Of a DNA stretch of 64,000 nt, positions 1 to 17,288 are shown piece by piece. Origin of the DNA: Bugulina stolonifera. Lineage: Eukaryota; Bryozoa; Gymnolaemata; Cheilostomatida; Bugulidae. A model generated the notes under the pieces. That model was not told the origin of the DNA, did not search any database, and worked only from the letters and a program-made list of their open reading frames with translations. Position 1 is the stretch's first letter, and each line of letters starts with the position of its first letter. The DNA is taken from NCBI GenBank assembly GCA_935421135.1, contig OW285187.1, positions 9,982,001-10,046,000 on the forward strand, given 5' to 3'. The translations under genes were made by a program, and so were the position numbers.

Positions 1-650
1 ACCAATCATCTTGCTTGCTAACCCAAACCAACCAATAGAAAAATATTACTCAATTATGAAAATTAAGAGGTCAAATTTATAACGTGACTCTAAGGCTTTG
101 TATCTGGGGAAATTTTAAGCCACTGGAAAGTGAAAGTTATTGTACCAATTTCCGAATTTATGGAAAGTATAGGACAAAACCAAGGTTTTCTTTTGTTTTC
201 AGGGCTTTATTATCGGAGAAATTCTTGCATAAATAAATAAAATCATGTTTTATGGGAGGAAAGTGGCCAAACTCCAACACAAAAAATATAGAACTTTGAT
301 CAAAACTTAAACTAACTAACTGAACTTAAACCTCAACTTGATACAACATGGACATATCATAATCATTACTGAAATAAAATTAAACATTAGATTATTCATT
401 CATCATTATGATTGTTATTGATTATGAATATCATAATATGGTTTTATTATATTAAATATTGCTTATATTAATATTTATAATAATTATAATATTTATAACG
501 TCTTTCGTTCTATCTGATTTTTTTTTTTTTTACCTCAGATGAGGTAGGACTCCACCATCAATTTCATGCAAATCTATAAGGGAGCCTTTAGTTTTAACTA
601 TTTTTTGGACTAGGGGGTCTGCAATATTTACAGTATATCACTGTTTAGGA
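1..650. other. AT-rich intergenic sequence
   Basis: No coding exon is supported here. The stretch is AT-rich, with a T-run near 520-531. Bases 260-275 carry a short block (aaagtggccaaactcc) that recurs in inverted orientation near 61145-61160. It also resembles the 3' tail of the SINE family described near 9.6 and 62.5 kb, so a repeat remnant is possible. Confidence 0.5.
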
Positions 651-665
651 TTGGAAGTTGGTTTC

Positions 666-1140
666 TCATCTTGTTCGTGGCAGGAAACTAGAGTGGTAAA
701 TGCATTTTTTGGCTGATATTGAGGTTGGCTCTCCTCTGGCAGCTGCTCTAGTGGTCATTGTTACCATCTCTCTGTCACCCACAATATCATCATATGCTCT
801 GGATAGAGTGGAATGTTGTTCTTCATTCTGAAGAATCCTGGTCAGTAGACACAGGCGATGGTTTTTTCTTCTATTTTCAAGGGTCCGGATCTCTAACTGA
901 TCTCTCGCCTCTGATACACTGTCAGTACGCCCCCTTAGGTTTGCTATAAATCGTATGGCACTGTTCTGGATGAGTTCTATATCATGGATCTTGTTCTTAG
1001 TTAAAGGGTCCCATACTACATCTGCATACTCAAGAATAGGTCTGCATATACTTGTGTAAGCCAGTAGCTTGGCCTCTTTTGGAGCATGGTACATTAAATG
1101 TTTGATTCCTCCAAGTATTTTACGAGACTTCGGGATGGGA
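666..1140 (-). mobile_element. Non-LTR retrotransposon fragment (C-terminal reverse transcriptase)
   Basis: Translation of the minus strand gives the C-terminal end of a LINE reverse transcriptase. It contains the typical block LAYTSICRPILEYADVVWDP, followed by a KIHDIELIQNSAIRFI segment and a VSEARDQLEIRTLENRRKNH segment. This is the classic thumb/C-terminal region of Jockey/CR1-like elements. The frame extends upstream of the first ATG to about 1135 (KILGGIKHLMYHAPKEA). The palm domain with its catalytic aspartates is absent, so this is a 5'-truncated, inactive copy. Clade assignment from this fragment is uncertain. Confidence 0.85.
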
Positions 1141-1269
1141 GTTCTTTTACATCAATAGATGAAACTACCTGGGTTGTACCCATCCAGATGATTTTATCAA
1201 GCGGGTGCTTGGCTGTTTAGACATTTTGTGTGATTACCATTCCTGAGATCCCGTATGGTACAGGGGAGG

Positions 1270-1450
1270 TACTTCCACTTGCTTGGACAGATCGTGGAGC
1301 CAGGGGGGTAACTTTCTTGAAAAAGTTGAGGCGGCCAGAGTTGGACTGGCTATGGCACCGGTGCGTGGATGGTGTGGGAGGGGCGCCAAAGCGCCCTCCC
1401 GCATGGGGGGTCCGGGGGTCTTACCCCGGGAAATTTTTGGAAAATGCACA
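1270..1450. repeat. GC-rich dispersed-repeat fragment
   Basis: A sharply GC-rich patch in AT-rich surroundings, with G/C runs around 1376-1430 and a small dyad near 1405-1430. A related motif (aaaaagttnaggcggcnag) recurs at about 2232-2252, followed by further GC-rich sequence to 2290, which suggests a dispersed repeat. Open frames here on both strands look like composition artefacts. Confidence 0.45.
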
Positions 1451-2299
1451 CACAAAACTGCTATGTTGATGCGTTTGACCTGCATATTTGAGCAATACAT
1501 AATGGTACAAAAATACAAAATGATGTAAAGTAAACTGCAAATTAGTACACTACAAAAAAGTGCTTCTCTGTTTGGCTTGGTCATGAAGTACCATTGTTAC
1601 AGTAGTCCTTTACATGACATAGGCCTACAAATGTACATGTACACACATGAATAAGAGGGGAAATAATGTGAAATTAGTTGGTGGATAGAGATGGAAAGTG
1701 GTATCCTAGGTGCCCCAAATCCCGAAGAATATGGACCATTTAGTACATGGCATCTATATGTATATTGAGACATATTGCTCTTACCTGTCTGCCTTGTAAT
1801 GTTTGAGGACATTTTGCACATGCCCTCAAATGTTACAAAAATAATGCCTTCAAAAATGTCTTAAAAAATAATGCTAGCACTGTCACAACATAAATGGGTT
1901 CATTGACAGGAGTCATTATTTTTGTTTTAATAACCGGTAATAACATTATTTTGCTATGGCCACAATACTCTAGCAAAATTCACTCATTGTAAAGTAATTA
2001 GTATAGTCTATTTCCCTGGCAAATAGAAATTAGAGAAAATCAGTGGGTGGGGTACTGAAACACCCTTATTATAAATTGTATAGGTCGGATGAAGGCTCAG
2101 TTCCAAAGCTAGCCTTTGGCATATTACTCATCATAATAGCATAATTTTCATCGGAGTATGTTTATGTTATGCTAGAGGCAGGGTAGTAACACCTTCCAAC
2201 TATGACTGAGAAAATAGCTTCATTTTTGCTTTTGATTGACAAAAAGTTCAGGCGGCTAGGGCCGCCTCAGCCGCCTAGATAGTTACGGCCATGGGAGCT

Positions 2300-2540
2300 A
2301 CCCTCGATTTTGCTCTTGTCTGGACAGTTGATTCTGGTTAGTTCACTAGCACATCGTATGACTCGCAAAGGGCAGGGTGAGCCTCTTCAATGGACAGGAT
2401 CTCTGTAGCAGTCTGACACGAGATGTTCTCCTCCTTTCTGGGAGTGGTTGTAGCTTAAGCTTTTCTTTGGCTTCAGAAACACGGCTTCTATTAATATCGG
2501 ACATTGCTACTTTAGTTGTTCCCAGATCCGCCCTCATGTC
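2300..2540 (-). mobile_element. Second non-LTR retrotransposon 3' fragment
   Basis: The minus-strand frame contains SRVSEAKEKLKLQPLPERRR. It aligns with the VSEARDQLEIRTLENRRKNH segment of the copy at 666-1140 and with the copy near 55.2 kb. Only the extreme C-terminus of the reverse transcriptase remains. It is probably a relic of a related element. Confidence 0.5.
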
Positions 2541-2976
2541 TTCAGCACTACAGACATCCTATTTACCTATTTGTTCTAAGTAACTACATACCAATTTAAT
2601 TATTGTCTATGTTGCATCGATGCACGCATACATATTCTACATGCTTTTTACTAGGCTGTGTACTTTTATTTATTAACCAGTTAGGCTACTTACCAACTTT
2701 TTGTCTGTTGCGGACTTGCTCACCAGCACTGGGTCCGTCTTTCACTAAGTTACTGCTTATTATGCCTATTTACAAAATATAAAGATTATTCAATTATATC
2801 ACTCATATACATCTATCATAACTACCAGGGGCATTTCTAGGATTTATTGTAAGGGGGCTTAAAGGATCACAGGTCGCAGGAAAATGCAAGGCGCTTGCAT
2901 CTCACCCACACTGCCCCAGTGCCTAGGCATTCTACAACTAGTATATGCATCCTCAGCATTGGGCCCCAGTTTGAAG

Positions 2977-3053
2977 ACGGAACTTGAACTAATCGAGTAT
3001 GGCAGGACCATACAGCTAAGACCTAGTTGTATGGTCCTAGTTCAAGTTCCGTT
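2977..3053. repeat. Imperfect hairpin
   Basis: The arms cggaacttgaacta...aggaccatacag and its near reverse complement face each other across a short loop near 3018-3028. The left arm carries about 12 extra bases. It lies upstream of the FKBP gene. It may be a small foldback or MITE remnant; no terminal duplication was identified. Confidence 0.5.
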
Positions 3054-3199
3054 GCTAGTTACTAGGTCCATTCCTAATATTAAAGAAAGGGAAGGTCTGG
3101 ACGATTGATGCTTCTGAGGTTGATGATCCTAATGGTTGATATTAATTTCTTTTTCCAGGCTCATTAGCTGGCGTGGAATTTACTTAAGTTGCCCATGAA

Positions 3200-6100
3200 A
3201 TGGCCAATCGGTGGGATGTCACGGTCAACCAAGATCATGGAGTAATAAAAGTGAGTTTGCTGTCTGGAGTTTCATGGGCATAAAATTTGTCTACTGAATT
3301 TATATTGTCTGAGACAAAAGCAGAACTTCCATGGAATATTGTGCAAATAGTTACAATTTTGGGGTGGAAATTTTAAAATGTTGTTATATTTTATTAGATT
3401 GATCAGCATACATTGTATTTAAAATACACAATAAAATACTATTAGAATGTAACTAGAACTGTGTATTTCTACTAAGAACTCATTTTTGTGCTGGAAGACC
3501 ATCTCATTTTTGTTTTAGAGGAATCCAGTTGCTCAAAATTTCCTTTTACACCCACTAATATCTGAACCCGTATAATCCATATAATCAGCATAAGCAGAAT
3601 TTGAGTGACCTGGTAGGTCTGTTTATTTAGGCTATATCACAGTTGTAATTTTAATGCTACATATCTCCTACTTGCCTTTTTACTGTTGTTTATTATGTTT
3701 TTATCTAGGAAGTAATTAAATGTGGACTCAATCCTGGTTCACCCAGAAGTGGAGATGAAGTCACGATACAGTATAAAGGAAAAGTTGTTGATGGACCGGA
3801 GTTCCTTGAAAAAACTGTATTGACTTTCAACTTGAATAATGGTGGGTCTATATTAAATTATCGGACTTGAGCATTTCTGCTACATTTATTTAGTTATATC
3901 AATTGTATATTAAGCTTGTTTCTATTGGTCTATTCTTCTCAGCTTCCCTGCCATGTTCTCTATGCTACTATTTAATAGAAACTTTCATATGATTATAATG
4001 TCTTGAATAACAGTACGGTAAAAACTTGGATGTTAGTGAAAAGCCGTTATGTATTAAGTGAGCAGTTGTCTGGAAAGTACAATTTTGGTCACCAACTATA
4101 TTTGCCTGCATGTTTGACATTCTTTGTCTATTTATATGTTTTAGAACAGGACTCACATAAATGACTATATATTTATTTTTACTATATTATAGGAATATAA
4201 TTTAATTTAATGTATGCTGATCGATAGTGGATTTTTTTGCATATAGATAAAATAGTGGAAGGGCTGGTTGTCGGGATTTCAACTATGAAACAGGGTGAGA
4301 TTTGTACTTTCACATGTCAACCAAACTATGGTTATGGTGAAAAAGGACTACCACCTCATGTACCTCCAAATGCCACGCTTCTATTTGAAGTTGAATTGGT
4401 GAATTGGAAAGGTAATGGAATTTTAAACTGCCCATTTGCTAAATGCTCTCATGTTTACATACTTTGCAATTTTTATACTTTAGTTTTTTTTTTATCTATA
4501 ACAAGACATCTTTTATCAGTTCAGCAGATTGTATATAATTGTATTGTAGCTATTTACATGCTTGTGACTCATATTTTGTTCTTTTGGCATCATACGAGTT
4601 TGTGCGTACAAATCCATCTGTAGGCTTGTACGCTCAGTGATTGTGAAAAACTATCATTGTTAGGTGAAGATCTATCTGCTGCAAAAGATGGTGGAATATT
4701 TAGACGTATCATAGTTGATGGTGAAGACAGTAGTATGCCCAACTATGGTGCTACTTTAAATGGTATGAATATACTTCGTCAAAGTCATGGTTTGGTTATC
4801 ACAAGTATTGCTGTAACCAAAAATTTTGTTGCTTTGAATAAGTAGTAGTTAGTATTAATTCTAATGGCTAATGTTTGATCAAAGAGTGGTTGTGGAAACC
4901 CTCTAGGGTTTATATACTGGACAATGTATGTATTCCATATCTCATCTGACCTTCCATATTGCATATATATGATGTTACAGTACCATGTTTTTGTATTTAG
5001 TTCATATCAAAGGAATGCATGGAGGACGGACTTTTGAGGACCGTGATGTAACGTTCGATCTTGGTTATGGTCTGGAGCAAGGAGTTGTGAGCGGTATTGA
5101 AAGAGCTTTGAAAAAATTTAAAAAGGGTGAAACATCATTATTGACTCTGTCACCGAAATATGCATTTGGCTTGTCTGGATCCAAGGACTTGAGCATACCA
5201 GGGGATATAACAGTTCAATATAAAGTTCAACTGAAGGAATACACTAAAGTAAGAATGTAGGCTACGATGAGTTGTGACTGTAATGATATTCACTTGGATA
5301 AGATAACTGGTTTCATATTCATAACTTGCTATTTCTGGGGGCCCATTTAGTTCCTGAAACATCATTTTGTTATTGTATTTGGATGCTGATAAAATATTGC
5401 ATTTTCAGGCAAAGGAGCAATGGGAGTTAAATCCGTCAGAGAAAATCTCTAAGGCAGAACGTCAGAAAGGTCATGGAACTTTCCTACTCCAAGTAAGTCT
5501 TGATACACTAATCCTATGGCACTATGTTTATGTCCAATGCAGGCTCAGCAGAGAGACTCGACTGATCTACAACATAGTTGACATTATATGCTTGCTAATT
5601 TACTATCACTAGCACATAATGAACACATATAGTGCATAGGGTACACATAAAGTGCATAGTGAACAAGTATAGTGCATAGGGTACACGTATAGTGCATAGG
5701 GTACATGTATAGTGCATAGGGTACACGTATAGTGCATAGGGTACACGTATAGTGCATAGGGTACACGTATAGTGCATAGGGTACACGTATAGTGCATAGG
5801 GTACACGTATAGTGCATAGGGTACATGTATAGTGCATAGGGTACATGTATAGTGCATAGGTACACGTATAGTGCATAGGGTACACGTATAGTGCATAGGG
5901 TACACGTATTTCACGCATGGTAAGCACGGTCTCATCATTCACTTTATTGTTGTACAACATGTGATTTTGTTTATAGAACAAATTTTCTTTTGCTGTTAGT
6001 TAAGATGCAGCTAAATCTGGTTTTTGGTTTTAGAAAGGAAATATACGCAGTGCATTGACATCATACTCGAGGGCTATAGGTACTCTAGATGATTCCCCAG

Positions 6101-7441
6101 ATTACACTGCGCAGGAAGTGACTTCAAAAAATACTCTTCTTCTTTCTCTGCATCTCAACTGTGCACTCTGCTGCATTAAACTAGAACAATGGACAGATGC
6201 TATAAACAAGTGTGACCAGGTTCTGGCCTTTGATTCTACCAATGAGAAAGCTCTGTTTAGGAAGGCTCAGGTATTTTATAGATCTGGTATTGCAGCCTTA
6301 TAGCAGGTTGCATTACATGATTGTATTAGTGCCAAATCCATACATTGGTTCAGTCATTGAGTTTGATTTAGTAGTTGCTTTATGAAAGGTTATTGGAGAG
6401 ATCAAATAAACCTTGCTCTTGAGTGATCATGTCTTACTTAGATAGTTATATTGTTTCTCAAAAACTATAAAACTTTGGATTAGGTTATAATGAAGTTCCA
6501 TTCCACTATTACAGTCTAACAACAGAAATTGATTCACTGGTCAGTTTTTGATAGCATTACAAACCTCTACACACCTACCACTGGGTCAGATGACTGCAGA
6601 TGAATACACTTTGAGATTGATTTACACTGATTAGTTGCAGTTATAACTTCTTCCTTGTGTTTATTATAATTTACATTTGTGTGGTTTATTCACTTTTAGG
6701 CTTCCATGGGGAAAAAGGATTATGAGGAAGCAATAACTAACTTCAGAGAAGTCACTCTACACTACCCTTCTAATAAATCAGCCCTAAATGGTATTAACAA
6801 TGCCAAGAAGTTGGCTCAACAAGATCAATCAAAGGCCAAAGAGAAATATCAAGGAATGTTTGAAAGATTTGCCGAACTGGATGCACAGGTAATGCACTCT
6901 GTAGAATCAAAAGTATTCAATTTCAATTATTATGATATATTTTTATAAAGGTGATTATTATATATATGACCACTTTACTGTCATCGACACATACATGTAT
7001 CTACCAGTGATGAGGAAGGTATGCATTTGTCGCTACCAATGGTTACATGCCTCATATTAAGAAATATATCAAAATGACAATTTTCAGATGGAAAATAATT
7101 GTTAGCAACAGATATGCATTATTCAAGTTATAAATTATGTTACTGAACATTCATTATTTTTGATAATATTAATAATAATTATTATTATTATAACATATAG
7201 TTATTTTTGTATAAAAATAGAATTTTGTTTCATAATTTAATAATTGCAAATTTATTCTTTGGTGTTGGTTGTTCAGAAAGAGATGTTAAACAAGGCAAGA
7301 GGGCTACTCACTGATGATCCTATCGGCTATTGGTCCAATGACATGGCGGATGGTATGATGTCATTGCATCAAGAGTTGGAAGCATTTGGTGAAAAGATGC
7401 CAGAGAAAGGAAGGAAATCGTCAAGTAGCGGTGATCGATGA
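3200..7441 (+). CDS. FKBP51/52-type immunophilin co-chaperone (two FKBP domains plus TPR)
   Basis: Exons: 3200-3250, 3709-3841, 4247-4411, 4664-4762, 5001-5248, 5409-5492, 6034-6270, 6700-6888, 7277-7441. All junctions are GT-AG and in phase, giving about 456 aa; human FKBP52 has 459. The domains are FK1 (aa 18-117), a GEDLSAAKDGGI linker typical of FKBP4/5, FK2 (aa 133-232), a KAKEQWELNPSEK helix, and three TPRs (aa 250-402) with LNCALCCIKL and NEKALFRKAQ segments. Known family role: Hsp90 co-chaperone with a peptidyl-prolyl isomerase domain, acting in cytosol and nucleus. FK1 looks catalytically weakened: the Asp of the FKBP12 FD pair is Leu (EFLEK) and the pocket-floor Trp is Leu (IVEGLVVGI), although the YGYG tyrosine is kept. 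FK2 also lacks the Trp. The start was chosen because ATG gives MANRWDVTV in phase with exon 2; the overlapping ATG at 3195 runs into a stop. A polypyrimidine-AG just upstream (3159) may end a 5'UTR intron. Confidence 0.93.
5621..5910. repeat. 20-bp minisatellite in an FKBP intron
   Basis: Fourteen tandem copies of a 20-bp unit (gtatagtgcatagggtacac), with few substitutions and one 19-bp copy near 5855. The array lies in the intron between coding exons 6 and 7 of the FKBP gene. Because 20 is not a multiple of 3, it yields open frames in all three minus-strand frames with a 20-residue period. Those frames are not genes. Confidence 0.97.
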
Positions 7442-7710
7442 CTCTCGTGTTCTTGGCTGATTTTGCCGGCAAACCTGCCCTGTAGAAACATAGGCTTACA
7501 TAATTTATATAGAGAATTACAACTTTTATTGGCATTACACTTCTATTCTAACTCAACTCTGTAAATATTGTGATACTATTAGGTGTTGCAACTGAAAAGA
7601 AACAATATGTTCCCTGTCAGTGAAAGTCATTAATAGTATTCACTGTTTTATTCATTTATTGTCTTGTACATAAGGTGTTCATTTATGCGTACAATATATT
7701 TATATTCTGT

Positions 7711-7716
7711 AATAAA
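7711..7716 (+). terminator. Poly(A) signal, FKBP gene
   Basis: AATAAA, 270 bases after the FKBP stop codon, followed by T-rich sequence. It is the first canonical hexamer downstream, so it is a likely cleavage signal. Confidence 0.55.
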
Positions 7717-10255
7717 AATATTTTATTGGAGGTAAGAATTGGTTGTTGCTACATGTACATGTACCTGCAACGCTTTCTAATTGAGACGGTACTTGTCCTC
7801 TCATGTTCAAGCCTTGAATATTCGATAACTATATTCGAAGTCACCATCGTAGGGCAAGTTACTTAGTCGTGCTGTTATTCGTATATTCTCGATTGATTGC
7901 GGTAACTAATTAGACTATCTTTGACTAATTTTTAGATCCTTCTGCTATCGGAAAATGAATGGTTTTTGGTAAGTATTAAGGACTGGTTTTAATGGATAAT
8001 AATATTGCTAGGCCTAAAAAAACTGTTCACAGTGGCTCTAATAAAACCAGCAACGCTATTACATGACTTTGTATAACTTATAATTATACCTGACATTCAT
8101 GTCATAAAACGTTAATTGATTACTAATTTTACTGCAAAATTACTACTACTAGTAACTATCAAAAGTTGGTCATGGCATTGTAGCTGTTATCAGCTAAAGA
8201 AAAGTGAGTAGCACGTCCTCACGTTTTAGCCGTTTACAACCTCACTCCGACTCTCACACACCACAGAGAGTAGCACTTTGACTCAGGGTGACAGTCTAAC
8301 TTGTCCGAATGACTGAATTGAATAAATTTATTTGGTTTTCATTAGTGATGTCAATTATTTTTTTTAATTTTTAGTATTTTTGATGTTATTGTAATTATTA
8401 TTATATCATTAATAGGTATAAAATAATATTATAATTAATAATTAATATTATTTATTTTCATTGTAAAAAATTCTTTTATTATTATTATAATAAAAATAAT
8501 TATTTATAATTAAAATGTAATGATAATTATTTTTTAATTAATTAATTAAACTATACTGTAAAATATTTTTAATATTCATATAAATATTATAGGATACCTA
8601 ATACATATGATATTTATTATTATTATTAGTATAATTCTAATTAATAACAATAATTTATTTACTATAACTATGGTGAATAATAAACCTAAACATTGCAATT
8701 TTTAGTTTATTTTATTTATTTAGTTAAACATTGCTAATATAATTTACTAATAATATAATAAGAATAAAAGAACACATGTCAAGATGTACTGATCCAAATA
8801 GCCGTTAGGTTCTCTCGGACATGCAAATTTGAAGTCACAAAATTTTGTTTACTGCTAACACATGATCAGACACTTTCTCCACTGGACATGGGTTCAAAGT
8901 CCAGTCTCGTGGGTTCCCGAGACTGTAGTGCCATACCTGTTACACCTAAAAATGTCAGCCTAGACTCTTTGGTAGATAGCCGAACCATCTCCTGGTAGGC
9001 TAGCTGGAGCACCTTCATTCCTCCCGATTTTGGCTTCTACTCGTTGATAGCCAACCCATAGGCCTACATCTATAAGGTCACTAGGTGAGGGCCGCCTCGT
9101 CCAACAGGGTATTTTATCAGAGCTGGTACCTCTCTCTGATGCATGCTGTGCCAAATGCAACATTACAAGGGAAATTTGTATTAAATAAATTACAATAAAA
9201 CTACAATTTTGGTGAAAACATGCTAAATTTCTCTTTCTATGAAACTATTAACCGAAGTCTAATGCCTATGCAATAAATAGGGATTCCACTGAAGTTGGTA
9301 GGCTGGTCTTCGCATTTGATGTAGTCTGATAATCCATATTCCTCCGTCCTGATGGGGCCTTCCACTGATCTTAAATAGATGATATACATACTAATATAGA
9401 TATAATAATGTTATTACGAAGTAAAATTATTATGCGAATATATTATTAATTATTTTTCCGATAATAGATTATTATATATTATTATTTTGATTTAAAATTA
9501 AATTACTATAAATTATTACTATTATTTGTAAATATGATGTATTTTTTAGCAAGGAATTATAAAAAAAACATCATATAATATATAAAAAAATGGCCAAACC
9601 CCTAACATTACTATTTGTATTTGTATTCATTATTATCCCCTCTACAGCACAGTTTCACATTACTCTCATTTGGCCTAGTTTATTGGGCCATGGGTGACCT
9701 ACAGTGTAGGTAGCAGAAAACAAGATACAAGTAATTACGATTTTGCTCTGGTCCTTCAACTTGCGTTCCAATAGCCTATATACTTGAGTGAGGACATGCA
9801 AAAACAAGTTATCGGGAAATTACTAGTATAGCTTGGCTTGGTTGAAAATAAACTGTTGTTGGTAAATGGAGATAAGATTTGAACACATCAAGGTGAATAA
9901 ATTACATGTATATGCCTGCCAAGTTGGAATCTCCTTTTGGGGATGAGGAAAGGATGATATAGTTAGGTGGAGTTACAATATTGATAAAATATTGATAAAT
10001 TGCTATTTATTCAAGTTATCACCGTGCTGCACGACTTGTATCTAACTGCTCAATGTTATACTGCCGAGTAGTCAGAATTAAACTAGGGGCAGGTACATGT
10101 ACTATAAAGAACTGTATGATGATTAAAGATGACAGTCCAATGACTGCATGTAGGCTATTTCCATCTATGTATGTAATAATTATTGTTTTTAACAGGAACT
10201 GAAGTAAGCGGAGACTTAAGATAGGTTAATAGTTGGTATCTTGTGTTGAACCAGC
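7717..10255. other. AT-rich intergenic region between FKBP and LIX1 genes
   Basis: No convincing exon was found. 8340-8770 and 9380-9600 are extremely AT-rich. A less AT-rich island at 8860-9170 holds short dyads, including gtctcg...cgagac, and a tRNA B-box-like gggttcaaagtcc near 8890, but no tRNA fold. It is probably an old repeat. The LIX1 promoter presumably lies in the last kilobase. Confidence 0.5.
9531..9603. mobile_element. Collapsed copy of the foldback SINE family
   Basis: Begins with the same terminal sequence as the 62.2-kb foldback (gatgtattttttagcaagga) and ends with the same 3' tail (atggccaaacccc). Only about 30 bases lie between, so the interior has been lost. Terminal bases atatgatgt/acatcatat are inverted repeats. 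Confidence 0.6.
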
Positions 10256-15432
<5,177 letters not shown>

Positions 15433-17288
15433 TGCCAACAGTTACTTATTCTATCTACTTGACAATATTCACTCCATGGCATAAATACTATATACTATGA
15501 TATAGCAGTTTATTCCATATTTTGTATGCAGTACAGTTTAATGAACTAATATTTTAGTAATTATTTATCAGTCCCAGCAAATCATTTACTTACTATGTCA
15601 GATCTATGACAATGTTAATGACTATACTTACTGTAGTGTTCCTATTGCTACATACTTCTCACTGTTATACTGCTTTGCTTTCTGCCAGTCAACCTATTTT
15701 GACAAATATCGTTTAGATCAGTACCTTAGCTTACAATTAATCAAGAGAGCTGAATCTTCCATATACACACACACATATATATATATAGTAATACATGTAC
15801 TTCTTATTACCCTTGTTCTTTATATTATTTATATAATAGTTGTATATTAGTATTTTCATATCATTTTAGCCATGTTTAATTTGACATAATATTATATATT
15901 ATGTAGTCCTATATATACACATGTATGATAGAGATACATACCATAATAAAATTGAGATATAAGCAGAACAGTAGAATGTATAAATTTGCTTTGGGACTGG
16001 CACTGGTACATTAGCCAGATAATAATATTAGCCAGGAGTAAGTTGGGATTAAGTATACAAATTATCCAGCCTGCTGCTATGCACTGTTTTACACTATATA
16101 TACTGTTTATATACATAGCTGGCTTGCTTTCACTCCATCTCGCCATATATATTGCCCTCTGGAGCAACGTCTATATATTTATTTGACATTTTCTCTGTTT
16201 GCACAAACTATGAGCAGCAGTGTTGCTATAGGCAATGGTTTTAATGCATTAGGACTGCAGTAATTTGGTATCTTGCCTTTTATGTTATCATTTCTGTGAA
16301 AATTAATTCACTACGCAGAGGTTATGCTCCTACTTGGCCATGTACCGGACTAGGTAACAAGAAATGTATATGGGAGAATTAGTAAAAGGGCCATCTGTCC
16401 TTTTTAAAATGAAGCATTGTGTAGCTGTGCCCACTGTCCTGTTCGCATACTTTTTGTAATGAGCCATTTACTTTTCTCTCCTTTGGCTTTACAACACACC
16501 ATGTACAGTATATACAAACAAGAGCTTTTCAAAATATAACACTAGGCGCTTTTGTCTAGAAAAAAGTTGACTTTGAATTGCTTAGATATAATATTATGCC
16601 ATGTATTAGCCAATGGTGTTTGTTGTGAGCAAAGTTATATGCATATACAAATATTTAACTAGCCTTCACAAACAACGATACTTGCATATTGCAAAAAATG
16701 AATAGCTGTTACCATAAAACGCTTTTGTTTAGGTTTACGTGAAAACGCAGAAGAGTGGGATTATATTTGGTAAACGGATAACTTGCTGAACTGCTTGTTT
16801 TAGATAAAGTTGGATGTGTTAGACATTTCAGATGTTGCCTGTAAAATGTGTCTGATGCATCCACGAACAACTCAGTCCTTCAGAGTTAAGTGGTTTGATG
16901 CAAAAAGTGATTATCCAAGGGCTAAACTTGAGAGGCCACGCGACCAACGATAGCTTTGTTTATTTTGTATGCCACGTGACAATAGTCTATAGAAATCTGG
17001 AGAAAATCAATGTTACCAAATGCTTCATTTATGTAATTAGTCTATCCCCGTTGGTGCGGGCGGATAACGTTAAAATGGGCATGCATAATTTTTGTAGTCA
17101 GCATTCCATGCTTAAAGATACTTGACAATAGAAGCTTGTACAGACAGTGGGCAGCTGCTCCTTCTATAATATTAATCTAGTAAGAAGAATAATATCAGCG
17201 ATTAACCAACACAGCATTCTAGATACTAACATATTAATTGAGTCACTGATGCTTATGAGCTGCAGCACTCATGTCTTCTGCTGCTATA
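15433..17288. other. Intergenic region, LIX1 3' flank to ONECUT
   Basis: Contains the presumed LIX1 3'UTR, with an AATAAA at 15945-15950, and a CA/TA microsatellite near 15765-15790. The remainder is the presumed 5' flank of ONECUT. The open frames at 15892-16186 and 16895-17125 show no family resemblance and overlap on opposite strands. Confidence 0.5.

Noticed and set aside
5621..5910. Possible CRISPR-like array
   Set aside because: Units are contiguous with no unique spacers, and the context is a eukaryotic intron.
5584..5981. Three overlapping minus-strand ORFs with a repeated YPMHYTCT-like peptide
   Set aside because: They are the three frame translations of a 20-bp tandem repeat inside an FKBP intron. 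Period and frame behaviour are explained fully by the array, and there is no promoter or splice support.
8860..8945. tRNA gene suggested by a gggttcaaagtcc B-box-like sequence and nearby stems
   Set aside because: No acceptor stem, A-box or anticodon arm could be folded at the right spacing. At best it is an old repeat fragment.
8960..9163. 67-aa minus-strand ORF
   Set aside because: No recognisable domain or splice context, and it lies in a probable repeat island.
15892..16186. Opposed hydrophobic ORFs on both strands
   Set aside because: AT-rich sequence gives hydrophobic translations by composition. They have no splice partners and no homology that I can see.
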